DNA from: CAMPKL01 sp963817465
Lineage (GTDB): Bacteria; Acidobacteriota; Terriglobia; Bryobacterales; UBA6623
NCBI GenBank assembly: GCA_963817465.1
Contig: CAWFOP010000018.1
Coordinates: 124,001 to 188,000, forward strand
DNA: 64,000 nt
Reading direction: 5' to 3'
Positions 10,557-20,144 of this stretch are shown piece by piece; the first letter of the stretch is position 1, and each line of letters opens with the position of its first letter. The notes below the pieces were generated by a model. It had not been told where the DNA came from. It saw only the letters and a list, made by a program, of their open reading frames with translations, and did not search any database. Both the position numbers and the translations under genes were made by a program.

Positions 10557-10606
10557 CCGTTCGCGGTTGCCGTCGCTATTGCCGTTCGCGATTGCCGTTC
10601 GCGATC
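10556..10606. repeat. Four imperfect 12-13 bp tandem repeats
   Basis: Units at 10556-10568, 10569-10580, 10581-10593 and 10594-10606 share the form GCCGTTCGCGATT with one or two changes, and the second unit is 12 bases long. They sit between the convergent ends of the histidine kinase and the small HTH gene. The first unit overlaps the final base of the kinase stop codon. Confidence 0.6.
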
Positions 10607-10622
10607 GTTCTGGGGCGCGCCC

Positions 10623-10898
10623 TCAGGCGTGAGCCATGCGCGACTCGGCCAGGTTCATCTTGGCGTACATCCACAAATCGAGGCGGCCGCCGAGGCCGAG
10701 CTTGTCCAGGATGGAATCCACCAGGCGGTCGGCTTCTTCGCGGCGGACTGACAACTGGTCGGCCAATTGCCAGCCCCAAAAGCCTTGGCCCACGAAGTAG
10801 GCGGCCTCGAGCTCGTCGGGGGTCAGGTTGGATGTTGGGCGGGGGGTTGTATCTCTCATCACCTGATGATGGTGAGGCGCGACGGACTCGCGGGACAA
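10623..10898 (-). CDS. Small stand-alone GerE/LuxR-type HTH protein
   Basis: This is a 91-residue protein, or 78 if it starts at Met14. Residues about 25-80 match the pattern of the LuxR/GerE C-terminal helix-turn-helix: LTPDELEAAYFVGQG, then the recognition region QLADQLSVRREEADRLVDSI and the closing LDKLGLGGRLDLWMYA, aligned with the classical LTxREreVL...AxxLxxSxxTVxxHlxxIlxKLgxxxR. Key positions are substituted (for example TVKNH becomes EADRL), so DNA contact may be altered. There is no sensor or receiver domain. It lies 63 bases downstream of another small minus-strand gene, probably in one operon. Confidence 0.6.
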   Translation of the reverse strand: MSRESVAPHHHQVMRDTTPRPTSNLTPDELEAAYFVGQGFWGWQLADQLSVRREEADRLVDSILDKLGLGGRLDLWMYAKMNLAESRMAHA

Positions 10899-10961
10899 CG
10901 TGACGGCGGATTCAATTTTGCGCTCAGCAGTTCCCCTCGCTGGAAGCCGCGGTTCGCCGCT

Positions 10962-11321
10962 CTACCCTTGGAACTTTGGTTCTACTACCGCGGCTTCGGC
11001 CGTGCTGTAACGGTCCGGCTGACTTTCGAGGACCTGGCCGTCGGCGATCAGCCGCGGCAGCGTCTCGCGCACGGCGGAGCTGATCCAGTCCTCGAGCTCA
11101 CCGCAAATCATCTCGCACGAAAACTCGCGATCCGGCTCGGACTCGAGGATCGAGAGGATCGCGGACTCGATGGCGACGCCGTCAGGATTTTGACCGAGGC
11201 CGAGCAGCAACGTATCGAGCTCAACGAGCAACGACTCGCGGCGGCGGCGCAGAGCGTCGACCTGCTCGTCGAGCGCACCGACGGCGTCCGCGATCTGAAG
11301 AACCTTATCTCTGACGGTCAT
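10962..11321 (-). CDS. Small protein with coiled coil and possible winged helix
   Basis: The start is placed at the ATG at 11319-11321, giving 119 residues; an open frame continues upstream but has no protein-like character. Residues about 5-45 form an amphipathic coiled coil (LDEQVDALRRRRESLLVELDTLL). Residues about 50-110 (AILSILESEPDREFSCEMIC, AVRETLPRLIADGQVLESQP) look like a winged-helix fold. This arrangement suggests a DNA-binding or antitoxin-like regulator, but I do not recognise a named family. The small HTH gene follows 63 bases downstream. Confidence 0.6.
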   Translation of the reverse strand: MTVRDKVLQIADAVGALDEQVDALRRRRESLLVELDTLLLGLGQNPDGVAIESAILSILESEPDREFSCEMICGELEDWISSAVRETLPRLIADGQVLESQPDRYSTAEAAVVEPKFQG

Positions 11322-11615
11322 ACCCGAGATGAGCGAGGGGGTAATCCATTGTTGCAGAAGGCGTTCCGGAAAAGAGGCGGCGGAGCCGAGGCCCGACCGA
11401 GGGGAGGAGGCTGGGAAGCGGGTCCCGAAGGACCCGATCGAACCTCGTTCTCCGCCGCCTGGACTAGAAGGAGGAGATAAAGGCGTGATCAAACATTCAC
11501 CGGGAGAGAACATTTGAACCGCCATTTGTGAGACGGCGGCTCTGTTGCGAAGGTTGCATCGGGCGCAGCGGCGGCGACGTAGCCGAGCAACTAAGATCAG
11601 AACGAAGGTGTGGAA
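11322..11615. other. Divergent intergenic region
   Basis: This gap of 294 bases lies between the coiled-coil gene (minus) and the AsmA-like gene (plus). Purine-rich GGAGG tracts occur around 11462-11478, but no ORF with protein character follows. A weak Shine-Dalgarno AAGGTGG at 11605-11611 serves the AsmA-like gene. Confidence 0.45.
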
Positions 11616-13361
11616 ATGGACAAGCTCCTCAAAGCCGTCGGCGGCCTGATCCTGCTGTACATTTTGCTCGTCGGCGGCTCGGGGTTGGCGATTCGCGGGC
11701 TCTTGTCGACTTCGTTCGGCGAACGGGTTCGCCAACAGCTCCAGGAGAATCTGCCCGTGAAGGCTTCGATCTCGGGAGGCGACTTCGATCTGGCGGAGTG
11801 GTTCTTTTTGAAGCCGGCGATTTCTTTCCAGGATCTGCGCATCGACAATCCTCCGGGCTTCAGCTCGGAGCCGCTACTGCGGGCGGATCGCGTTGCGGCG
11901 CGCGCCGAGTTGTCGTCCCTTTTCGGCGACGAGGTTCGGTTTCATACGCTCGAGATCACCGCTCCGGTCCTGCGGATCGAAAGCGGCAAGGCGGGGCGGA
12001 CGAACGTTCAGGCGCTGCTCTCCGCGTTCGAGAAGCAAAAGGCTCCCCCTGAGACGCCGGCCCAGGACGGCGGCGGCCGCAAGTTCGCGATCACCAGCTT
12101 CAACCTCGTTGACGGCCGGATCATCTACGCAGCGCCCGGAGAGCCGGATCTCAACGTCGAGAACGTGACCGTGGCGGTTGACGATTTCTCGACGGACGTG
12201 GCGTTCAGGCTTTCGGCGCAGTTCGACGTTTTCAAAGAAGAAGCGGTCCATATGAGTTTCGAGGGCACGACGGGGCCCTTCACGCCGCGCTCGTCGCCGA
12301 CTGAAGGCACGTTTCAACTGGAAGGCCGGCTGGGGCTGCTGCCGGTAGCGTTCCGCAAGGCTTATCTGGGCGCGCTGTTGGCCGATCCGGGGTCGGAGAG
12401 CCGGCTGACTCTCAAGGCGAAGCTCAACGGCGACCTGCTGGGAGTGCTGACAGGGACGGGGGACCTCAGCATCGGCGACGTCATGCTGGGCGACCCGGCG
12501 CGCGGGCAGCTTCCGTTGGACGGCGAAGCGCCGATGCTGCTGACGCTGGTCGACCCCATGGCGGCGCCCAGCTTTCAAGTGACCATGCCCGATGCATCGT
12601 TGCAGCTCGGTTCGGGGCGGTGGCAAGGCGGCGTCGAGGTGCAATACGACGGCTCGGGCGTGCACGGCAAGTCAACGGGGGCCGTCACGGGCGTCAAAGT
12701 GAATCAAATGTTGAGCGCCTTCACAGCGGCCAAGGACGAGCTTTTCGGGGAGATGACGGTCAAGCGTTATGACCTGAGCTTCTCGGGAAGCGACGCCGAT
12801 CATATCGTCAAATCGCTCAACGGCTCCGGCCGGATTGACTTGACGAACGGAAAGCTCGCGGCGTTCGATGCCGTCGCCACGATCGAGCAGCACTTGGACA
12901 AGGTCTTGGGCGGGAACCAGGCGGCGAGCGGCGCGACGACGTTCGTGCGCTTCGGCACGGACTTCGAGATTCGCAACGAGCGCATCTACATGCCCGACCT
13001 GCTGCTCGAAAACGACGCGGCCCGGATCGGCGGCGCGGGCTCGCTCGGCTTCGACCAGAGCCTCGACTTCGACCTCTCGAGTCTGATCAGCGGGCCGTTG
13101 GCGACGACCCTCGGCGGGCGCCCGAATGCGGAGGGCGTCATTCAGGCTGCAGTGCCGCTGGACGTCAGCGGGACGCTCAGCGACCCGAAAGTGCTTCCGG
13201 ACCTGAAACGGTTGGCCGTGCAGACGGCGGTGGACCAAGCGAAGGGCTTGCTGGAAGGTCTGCTGAAGAAAAAGGGAGAGGAGTCGGAGAAGACCGAGGA
13301 GGATACGCGGCCGCGACTGCCGTTCAACCTCGGCGATCTGCTCAAGACGAACAAGGATTAG
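11616..13361 (+). CDS. AsmA-family envelope protein
   Basis: This is an inner-membrane-anchored periplasmic protein of about 581 residues. It begins at ATG 11616, preceded by AAGGTGG; GTG 11610 is an alternative. An N-terminal transmembrane helix (LLKAVGGLILLYILLVGG) is followed by a long beta-rich AsmA region with the typical opening (FFLKPAISFQDLRIDNPPGF, LLRADRVAARAELSSL). The C-terminal half includes the usual AsmA_2-like block (LSFSGSDADHIVKSLNGSGR, IDLTNGKLAAFDAVATIEQH) and a charged tail. AsmA-type proteins are linked to phospholipid transport and outer-membrane assembly, and that is the likely general role here. Intact. Confidence 0.82.
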   Translation: MDKLLKAVGGLILLYILLVGGSGLAIRGLLSTSFGERVRQQLQENLPVKASISGGDFDLAEWFFLKPAISFQDLRIDNPPGFSSEPLLRADRVAARAELSSLFGDEVRFHTLEITAPVLRIESGKAGRTNVQALLSAFEKQKAPPETPAQDGGGRKFAITSFNLVDGRIIYAAPGEPDLNVENVTVAVDDFSTDVAFRLSAQFDVFKEEAVHMSFEGTTGPFTPRSSPTEGTFQLEGRLGLLPVAFRKAYLGALLADPGSESRLTLKAKLNGDLLGVLTGTGDLSIGDVMLGDPARGQLPLDGEAPMLLTLVDPMAAPSFQVTMPDASLQLGSGRWQGGVEVQYDGSGVHGKSTGAVTGVKVNQMLSAFTAAKDELFGEMTVKRYDLSFSGSDADHIVKSLNGSGRIDLTNGKLAAFDAVATIEQHLDKVLGGNQAASGATTFVRFGTDFEIRNERIYMPDLLLENDAARIGGAGSLGFDQSLDFDLSSLISGPLATTLGGRPNAEGVIQAAVPLDVSGTLSDPKVLPDLKRLAVQTAVDQAKGLLEGLLKKKGEESEKTEEDTRPRLPFNLGDLLKTNKD

Positions 13362-13470
13362 GCTGCGGCCAGCGAGACGGCGCCGACAGCGGTCGGGACT
13401 ACGCCTCGCAACACGAGAAGCGGGTGTGGCTGCCAGCGTTCCGATCGCGCTAGACTGCGCGGCAGACGCC

Positions 13471-13668
13471 GTGTGCCGCAACATCAAGAAGCTTCGCCAG
13501 CCCGACAAATCGCCGACGGACGATGAGTTGCGTCTGGCCGCCTTGCAATTCATCCGCAAGGTCAGCGGCTACCAGAAGCCGTCGCAGAAGAACGCCTTGG
13601 CGTTCGATGCCGCGGTTGAAGAGGTGGCGGCAGCGACGCGATCTCTGTTCGAGCGCCTGGCCGGTTAG
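13471..13668 (+). CDS. DUF2277 family protein
   Basis: The family begins with MCRNIKxL, which is found at GTG 13471, so I place the start there (65 residues) although the frame is open upstream. The sequence MCRNIKKLRQPDK, then LAALQFIRKVSGYQKPSQKN and a helical tail AAVEEVAAATRSLFERL, is full-length DUF2277. The family has no known function. It is a small, probably cytoplasmic helical protein with two conserved N-terminal positions, Cys2 and Arg3. Confidence 0.85.
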   Translation: MCRNIKKLRQPDKSPTDDELRLAALQFIRKVSGYQKPSQKNALAFDAAVEEVAAATRSLFERLAG

Positions 13669-13803
13669 TCGAGATCCGATCGGCTGAAGCCGCGCTTGGG
13701 GCAAGGCTGGCCTGTGTTAAAGTTGCGTTTTCGATTCGGCTGAATTTCCGCTTGCTCTGTCGCGCGCGGTTCGTTGACGGGAAATACACGAGGAACAAAA
13801 CGA

Positions 13804-15138
13804 GTGGTTGAACCGCGCGCACAATGGGGCTCCCGGGTCGGGTTTATCTTGGCCGCGGCCGGGTCGGCGGTCGGGCTCGGCAACCTTTGGAAGTTCCCCT
13901 ACATTTGCGGCGCGAACGGGGGCGGCGTGTTCATCCTCGCCTACCTGTTCTGCGTGGTGCTGGTGGGCGTGCCGTTGATGACGGGCGAGATCATCATCGG
14001 ACGGGCGACACAGAAATCGCCGATTCGCGCGATCCGGTCGCTGACGCACAAGGGCAATTTCTGGGTCTTTTTCGGGTGGCTGGGCGTGATCGCCGCCTCC
14101 TCGCTGTTGAGCTATTACAGCGTCATCGCCGGCTGGGCGATGTACTACTCCTGGCTTTCGGTGACGGGCGAGCTGACGGCTGCGGGCGCCGGCGCGGCGA
14201 ATGAGATCTTCAATCATACGCAGCACTCGGATTCAATCAGCCTGTTCTGGCACTTCGCCTTCATGGCGCTGACCGTCGGCGTCGTGGTGGGCGGCGTTTC
14301 GAAGGGACTGGACCGCTGGTCGCGAATCCTGATGCCCGCCCTGCTGGTGATGCTGGGATTCCTGGTGATCCGCGCGGCTTTCCTGCCGGGCTTCGCCGAT
14401 GGGATCAACTTCGCCTTCGCCGTGCGACCTTCGGAGTTCCGGCCGGAGTCGATGCTGGTCGCGCTGGGCCAGGCGTTCTTCAGCCTCTCGATCGGCATGG
14501 GAACCATGCTCACCTACGGCAGTTATCTCAGGCGCGACGACGACATCATGAGCGCGTCGATTCAGATTTGTACGCTCGATACGGCCGTGGCGCTGATGGG
14601 ATCGATGATGATCTTCCCGATCATCTTCACCTACCCCGAGCTGGAGCCTGGCCAGGGGCCCGGGCTGCTGTTTGCGAGCATGCCGACCGGGATGATTCAG
14701 ATGCCGTTCGCGAGCCTGCTGCTGGCCACCTTCTTCTTGCTGCTGGTGTTCGCGGCGTTGACCAGCGCGATCTCGTTGCTGGAGGTGCCGACTTCGGCGC
14801 TGATCGACGGCATGGGCTGGGACCGCAAGAAGGCGGCGCTGGTCGCCGGCGTTGCGATCTTCTTGTACGGCGTGCCTTCGGCGCTGAGCGGCGACGGCGG
14901 GCTGTTCGAAGGGTTCATCTGGCAATTGGACGGTTTCGTGTCGAACTACCTGTTCCCGCTGGGCGGCATCGGCATCTCGATGTTCGTCGGTTGGCGGATG
15001 CAGGAGGCGATTCGGCACGACCACTTCTTGTCGGGCAGCAAGTTCAAGCCGGTCTATAACATCTGGCTGACGCTGCTGCGCTTCGTGGTTCCGGTGGGCA
15101 TTTCGGCCATCTTCCTCAACGCGATCGGCGTTATCTAA
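13804..15138 (+). CDS. Sodium-dependent neurotransmitter symporter (NSS/SNF) family transporter
   Basis: This is a Na+-coupled amino-acid-type transporter of the LeuT fold. The start is placed at GTG 13804, with AGGA at 13791-13794 nine bases upstream; TTG 13774 is in frame but has no ribosome site. The signature of TM1 is clear: GSRVGFILAAAGSAVGLGNL followed by WKFPYICGANGGGVFI. About eleven hydrophobic helices follow, and the protein ends in a long helix (FVVPVGISAIFLNAIGVI). In bacterial relatives the substrates are amino acids or amines. The specific substrate cannot be read from sequence. Intact. Confidence 0.92.
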   Translation: MVEPRAQWGSRVGFILAAAGSAVGLGNLWKFPYICGANGGGVFILAYLFCVVLVGVPLMTGEIIIGRATQKSPIRAIRSLTHKGNFWVFFGWLGVIAASSLLSYYSVIAGWAMYYSWLSVTGELTAAGAGAANEIFNHTQHSDSISLFWHFAFMALTVGVVVGGVSKGLDRWSRILMPALLVMLGFLVIRAAFLPGFADGINFAFAVRPSEFRPESMLVALGQAFFSLSIGMGTMLTYGSYLRRDDDIMSASIQICTLDTAVALMGSMMIFPIIFTYPELEPGQGPGLLFASMPTGMIQMPFASLLLATFFLLLVFAALTSAISLLEVPTSALIDGMGWDRKKAALVAGVAIFLYGVPSALSGDGGLFEGFIWQLDGFVSNYLFPLGGIGISMFVGWRMQEAIRHDHFLSGSKFKPVYNIWLTLLRFVVPVGISAIFLNAIGVI

Positions 15139-15171
15139 TCGCCCGGTCTCGCTACAATACGGCGGCTGATC

Positions 15172-17514
15172 ATGACCGCTCGTATTTTCACCTGCATCCT
15201 CCTCTCGCTGACTCCCCTCGCGGCCGGCGATCTCGTGCTGCGCTATGACGCGCCGGCGGCCGAATGGACTCAGGCCTTACCGGTGGGCAACGGACGGCTT
15301 GGCGCGATGGTCTTCGGCGGCGTCGGCGAAGAGCGCATCCAGTTCAACGAAGACACGGTGTGGCAAGGGGAGCCGCACGACTACTCGCACGCCGGGGCCG
15401 CGGAGTATCTGCCGAAGATTCGCGAGCTGCTGTTCGCCGGCAAGCAGGCCGAGGCGGAGCAACTTGCTCTCCAAAACTTCATGAGCGTGCCGCTGGGGCA
15501 GAAGGCGTACCAGGCGTTCGGCGACTTGACGATAAAGCTCGAAGACGCGGTAAATCCGGCGGGCTACAGCCGCACGCTCGATCTCGACACAGCGACCGCC
15601 GTCACCGAGTTCGAGGCGGGCGGCGCGCGCTACCGGCGCGAAGTGTTCGCGAGTCATCCGGCGAACTTAATCGTCGTGCGGCTGACGGCGAGCGGGGCGA
15701 AGAAGCTCGACTTCGAAGCGCGCTTGGCGGGCGCGCACGAGGGCGACAAGGTCGCCGTCTCCAATGAGCAAATGACGCTGTCGGGGCAGGTTCCCGATGG
15801 GGCGATTCGCTATGAGGCGCGGCTCGCGGTAGAGACCGACGGCGCGGTCGAGGCGGGCGAGGGAGTCGTGCGCGTCCGCGGAGCGAGCGAAGCGACCTTG
15901 CTGCTGGCGGGCGCGACGAACTTCGTGAACTTCCGCGACGTTTCGGCGGATCCGCACGAGCGCAACACGGCTACGCTGGCGGCCTCGCGAGGCAAGTCGT
16001 ACGAAAGCCTCCGCGACGAACACATTCGCGATCATCAGGCGCTGTTCCGGCGCGTGAGCCTCGATCTCGGGAGCCCCGCCGCCGCTGGTAAGACGACGGA
16101 CGAGCGCATTCGCAACTTCGCCTCGGGCGACGACCCGGCGCTGGTGGCGCTGCTGTTTCAGTACGGGCGCTATCTGCTGATCGCATCGAGCCGCGAAGGC
16201 GGCCAACCGGCGAATCTGCAAGGGCTGTGGAACGACTCGAACAAGCCTCCGTGGGACAGCAAGTACACGGTGAACATCAACACCGAGATGAACTACTGGC
16301 CCGCCGAGACGACCAACCTGGCCGAGACGACCGCGCCGCTGTTCGAAGTATTGAAAGAGGTCGCCGAGTCGGGAGCGCGCACGGCTCGCGCGCACTACGA
16401 CGCCGACGGCTGGGTGCTGCACCACAACTTCGACCTGTGGCGCGGCACGGCGCCGATCAACCACTCGAACCACGGTATTTGGCCGACGGGCGGGGCGTGG
16501 CTGTGCCAGCAGGTGTGGCAGCGTTATTTATTTAGCGGCGACAAGCAATACCTGCGCGAGACGGCGTACCCGCTGATGAAGGGCGCCGCGCAGTTCTTCG
16601 CAGAAACGCTGGTCAAGACGCCGGACGGCCGCTGGCTGATCTCGGGGCCCTCCAATTCGCCCGAGAACGGCGGGCTGGTGATGGGGCCGACGATGGACCG
16701 CCAGATCATCCGCAACCTGTTCGGCAACACCATCGCGGCGGCCGCAGCGCTGGGCGTCGATGAGGATTTCAGAGACATGCTCGCGGCCGAACGCCGCCGC
16801 ATCGCGCCGAACTTGATCGGCAAATACGGCCAGCTTCAGGAGTGGCTCGAGGACAAGGACGATCCGAAGAATCAACACCGGCACGTCTCGCACTTGTTCG
16901 GGCTCTATCCGGGAGTCGAGATCACGCCTTACGGCACGCCCAACTTGTTCGCGGCGGCGCGCAGGTCGCTGGAGTTTCGCGGCGACGGGGCGACCGGCTG
17001 GTCGATGGGTTGGAAAGTGAACCTGTGGGCGCGGTTCCTCGACGGCGACCATGCGTACAAGCTGCTGCGGAACCTGCTCGAGCCGGTGCCCGACAGGGAC
17101 TCGCCGAACCTGGACGGTCGGCGCGGCGGCCTGTACCCGAACCTGTTCGACGCGCATCCGCCGTTTCAAATCGACGGCAACTTCGGCGCGGCGGCCGGCA
17201 TCGCCGAGATGCTGCTGCAAAGCCAGGACCCCTACGGGACGCCGCTCGGCGACAGCCCGGTGCAAAGCGGCGAGGCGGGCTACTTGCACCTGCTGCCGGC
17301 GCTGCCGGCAGCCCTGGCGACGGGCGCGGTGAAGGGTCTGCGGGCGCGCGGAGGGTTCGAAGTCGATATCGACTGGCGCGACGGCAAGCTCGTCTCGGCG
17401 AACGTCAAGTCGCTGCTGGGCAGGCCGGCGATCGTCCGCTACCAGGGGCGTGAGCTGCCGCTCGAAGTTGCGAAAGGAACATCGAAGCGCATCACGCCTG
17501 AGTCATTCCAATAG
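15172..17514 (+). CDS. Glycoside hydrolase family 95 (alpha-L-fucosidase-like)
   Basis: This is a secreted GH95 enzyme, 780 residues, the usual family length. A signal peptide covers residues 1-19. The N-terminal beta domain has the family opening (YDAPAAEWTQALPVGNGRLG, FNEDTVWQGEPHDY). The catalytic (alpha/alpha)6 domain includes NTEMNYWPAETTNLAE (about 367-382), GPSNSPENGG, and the conserved DGNFG near residue 665. GH95 members release alpha-L-fucose or, in some cases, L-galactose from glycans by inversion. A -10-like TACAAT sits at 15153-15158. Its neighbours are a transporter and a copper chaperone, so no dedicated utilisation locus is evident. Confidence 0.92.
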   Translation: MTARIFTCILLSLTPLAAGDLVLRYDAPAAEWTQALPVGNGRLGAMVFGGVGEERIQFNEDTVWQGEPHDYSHAGAAEYLPKIRELLFAGKQAEAEQLALQNFMSVPLGQKAYQAFGDLTIKLEDAVNPAGYSRTLDLDTATAVTEFEAGGARYRREVFASHPANLIVVRLTASGAKKLDFEARLAGAHEGDKVAVSNEQMTLSGQVPDGAIRYEARLAVETDGAVEAGEGVVRVRGASEATLLLAGATNFVNFRDVSADPHERNTATLAASRGKSYESLRDEHIRDHQALFRRVSLDLGSPAAAGKTTDERIRNFASGDDPALVALLFQYGRYLLIASSREGGQPANLQGLWNDSNKPPWDSKYTVNINTEMNYWPAETTNLAETTAPLFEVLKEVAESGARTARAHYDADGWVLHHNFDLWRGTAPINHSNHGIWPTGGAWLCQQVWQRYLFSGDKQYLRETAYPLMKGAAQFFAETLVKTPDGRWLISGPSNSPENGGLVMGPTMDRQIIRNLFGNTIAAAAALGVDEDFRDMLAAERRRIAPNLIGKYGQLQEWLEDKDDPKNQHRHVSHLFGLYPGVEITPYGTPNLFAAARRSLEFRGDGATGWSMGWKVNLWARFLDGDHAYKLLRNLLEPVPDRDSPNLDGRRGGLYPNLFDAHPPFQIDGNFGAAAGIAEMLLQSQDPYGTPLGDSPVQSGEAGYLHLLPALPAALATGAVKGLRARGGFEVDIDWRDGKLVSANVKSLLGRPAIVRYQGRELPLEVAKGTSKRITPESFQ

Positions 17515-17555
17515 CCTGCTTCCGCGAGGTTGCTAATCTGGAAGTTCGCCCGCCC

Positions 17556-18144
17556 ATGAGCCGCTTCGTTGTTCCCTGTTTTCTCCTGGCCGCGTCGATC
17601 GCCTGCTCACGGCAGGAGCCGTTGCCTTCTTACAGCGAAGTTCCGGATTTCTCGCTGACCTCCGAGCGCGGCGAAACGGTCACGCTCGACGACCTGGCCG
17701 GTCACATCTGGGTCGCCGACTTCATCTTCACGAATTGCCGCGGGCCGTGCCCGCTGATGACCTCGCACATGGCGAAGCTGCAGCACGCTCTCGACGCGGA
17801 GGGTTTGCCGGTGAAGCTGGTGTCGGTTACGGTCGACCCGGAGCGCGACACGCCCGCGGTGTTGAAGGACTACGCCGAGCGTTTCGGCGCGGACCTGTCG
17901 CGCTGGAGTTTTCTGACAGGGGACAAGCAAGCGATTCACAACCTGATTGGCCACGGCTTCAAGCTCGCCTCAACTGACGGCTCCGTGCGCGAAGGGGAGC
18001 CCGGCGCCGCAATCGTGACGCATAGCGTGAGGTTTGTGCTCGTCGACGGCGCGGGGACGAATACGCGGCTACTATTCCGGCAGCGATCCCGGCGTGGCCG
18101 ACGAGATGATGCCCGACATCAAACGCTTGTCGCAAGAGGGCTGA
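17556..18144 (+). CDS. SCO1/SenC family copper chaperone, probable lipoprotein (one frameshift)
   Basis: This is a thioredoxin-fold protein that delivers copper to cytochrome c oxidase or reduces its cysteines. The N-terminus has a signal ending at a possible lipobox (SIAC, Cys17). The copper site is C61-RGP-C65 with H156 (TNCRGPCPLM, GAAIVTHSVRF). The frame shifts by one base near 18057. Beyond it the expected tail RGYYSGSDPGVADEMMPDIK continues to a TGA at 18142-18144. The oxidase genes are not in the window. It is convergent with the alpha/beta hydrolase, with only three bases between the two stop codons. Confidence 0.88.
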
Positions 18145-18147
18145 CGG

Positions 18148-18942
18148 CTACGACGCGTGGTTGATAACTCCGATGAACGCGGCGATCGCCGCATTGAATG
18201 CTTCGGAATTTTCGAGATTGGCAAGATGGCCGACCTTCTCGATTTCGACGTACTTGCCTCCGGGAATCTTAGCCGCCCAATCGCGGGCTTCATCCGCCGG
18301 AGTCAACACGTCTTCCTGACCCGCGATCACCAGAGTCGGAACGGCGATTTCCGACAACATAGCGGTGGAGTCGGGACGTTCGGCCATCGCGCTGAGAAGG
18401 TCGGCGATGACCTCGGGAGGCGTCGCCTCGATCATCGCCCTCACCCGCTCGACGGTCTTGTGGTTTTTCTTGCGGGCGTGGTCGCTGAGCAGCTTCGGGA
18501 GCATCATGTCGGCGATGGCCGAGGAGCCGTCCTGCAGCGCAACCTTCGCCGTCTCGGCCCGGCCCTTGCGAGCTTCGTCGGTATCGGCGGCGGCGCGCGT
18601 GTTCGCCAGCACCAGTCCGCAGAGGCGATTGGGGTGTCGGCGAGCGAACGCGAGAGCGACATAGCCGCCCATCGACACACCGCCCACGATCGCCTTCTGA
18701 ATCTTCAAACCGTCGAGCAGCTTCGCCGCGACGTCGGCCATCGCGTCCATCGTGAGCGGGGCGACCTCGGACCGACCGACGCCGGGGAAGTCGAAGGTGA
18801 TGACGCGCCCCGCGCTCGAGAGCCCCGCCGCCTGTTGTTCATACATCGTCCGATTCAGCGGAAACGCATGCATCAGCAGCACGGGCGTACCGGAGCCGAC
18901 AGACTCGTAGCTCACGCGCCGGTCATCGATCGTCGCTTGCAT
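18148..18942 (-). CDS. Alpha/beta hydrolase
   Basis: This is a 264-residue alpha/beta-hydrolase-fold protein. The catalytic triad is visible: nucleophile S90 in GGVSMGG, acid D212 in GQEDVLTP and H240 in VGHLANLE. The oxyanion region is HAFPLN. There is no signal peptide, so it is cytoplasmic. The sequence is closest in style to 3-oxoadipate enol-lactonase and related esterases, but the substrate cannot be assigned and no aromatic-degradation genes lie nearby. It is divergent from nagA. Confidence 0.85.
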   Translation of the reverse strand: MQATIDDRRVSYESVGSGTPVLLMHAFPLNRTMYEQQAAGLSSAGRVITFDFPGVGRSEVAPLTMDAMADVAAKLLDGLKIQKAIVGGVSMGGYVALAFARRHPNRLCGLVLANTRAAADTDEARKGRAETAKVALQDGSSAIADMMLPKLLSDHARKKNHKTVERVRAMIEATPPEVIADLLSAMAERPDSTAMLSEIAVPTLVIAGQEDVLTPADEARDWAAKIPGGKYVEIEKVGHLANLENSEAFNAAIAAFIGVINHAS

Positions 18943-19009
18943 TGCTTGGTTCCAGTGGGGCTTGTCGTCGGAGAGCGGGCGCTATGCCAAACTTGAAGGA
19001 CCCCGAAGG

Positions 19010-20144
19010 ATGCAATCTACCATGATCTACCGCGGTTTGTCGCCGCTCAACGGTAAGCCTCTCGAAATCACCGTGCGAGGCGGACGAATCGACGAACTTC
19101 GACCCCTCGAAACGGCCGATTTCTCGCACTGGATCGCTCCGGGAATGATCGACCTCCAGGTCAACGGCTTCGCCGGCGTCGATTACAACTCGCCTGCCGC
19201 CCCGCTCGACGAGATCGCACGCTCGGTGCACGTGCAGCGTCGCAGCGGCGTCACGCGCCTGCTGCCGACGGTTATCACCGGCTCGTTCGAGAACATGAGC
19301 GGCTCGCTGCGCAATCTGGCGAAGGCCAGACGTGAGCTGCCGGAGGGCGCCGCTTTCGCCGGCTTCCATGTCGAGGGCCCCTGGATCTCGCCCGACGACG
19401 GACCGCGCGGCGCACACCCTCGCGAGCATGTTCGCGCGCCGAGCATCGACGAATTCGAGCGCTTCCAAGAGTCGGCCGAGGGCGGCATCAAGCTGCTGAC
19501 GATCGCACCGGAGCATCCCGGCTCGAGCGAAGTGATCGAGCACATGGCGGAGTCCGGCGTCACGGTCGCCATCGGACACACCAACGCCACGCTCGAACAG
19601 ATCCAAGACGCCATTCGCGCCGGGGCCACGATGAGCACGCACCTCGGCAACGGCGCGCATCACACCGTCAACCGCCATCAGAACTACATCCTCTATCAGA
19701 TGGCCGCCGATGAGCTTTGCGCGGGTCTGATCGTGGACGGAATTCACTTGCCGCCGCACTTCGTCAAGATCGCCGTGCGCGCCAAGGGCCTCGACAAGGT
19801 CGTCCTCGTGACCGACGCCGTGGCGCCCGCCGGCTGCGCGCCCGGCATCTATCACCTCGGCGATATCGAGGTTGAGCTGACCCCTGATCAACACGTCGAG
19901 AGAACCGATACGAGGCGACTGTCGGGCTCGGCGTTGAGCATGGATCGCGGCCTCGAAAATTTGATGCGCTTCACGGGGATGTCGCTCCGCGACGCCCTCA
20001 AGACGGCGACGGTCAACGCCGCGCGCGCCATCGGTCTCAGCGACCGCTGCGGCTTCTCTGCAGGTGGGCGACCCGGCTGAGTTCATCCTGCTCGAGTACG
20101 ACAAAGAAGGGGAAAGCGTCCGCGTGACGGAGACGCTGATCTAG
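19010..20144 (+). CDS. nagA: N-acetylglucosamine-6-phosphate deacetylase (one frameshift near 3' end)
   Basis: This metal-dependent amidohydrolase converts GlcNAc-6-phosphate to glucosamine-6-phosphate and acetate. The start is ATG 19010 (GAAGGA nine bases upstream) or ATG 19022. Motifs in order: PGMIDLQVNGFAGVDYN, the metal-binding HVEGPW, IGHTNAT, THLGNGAHH and the catalytic Asp in VTDAVAPAG. The frame changes near 20055. The last segment (LQVGDPAEFILLEYD to VTETLI) is in another frame and ends at the TAG 20142-20144, overlapping the stop of the opposite-strand gene by three to four bases. There is no nagB or GlcNAc transporter in the window. Confidence 0.87.

Noticed and set aside
11322..11735. 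Upstream extension of the 119-residue coiled-coil protein to 257 codons
   Set aside because: The extra N-terminal part is Pro/Gly/Ser-rich without protein character and runs into the AsmA-like gene. The protein-like region begins at ATG 11321.
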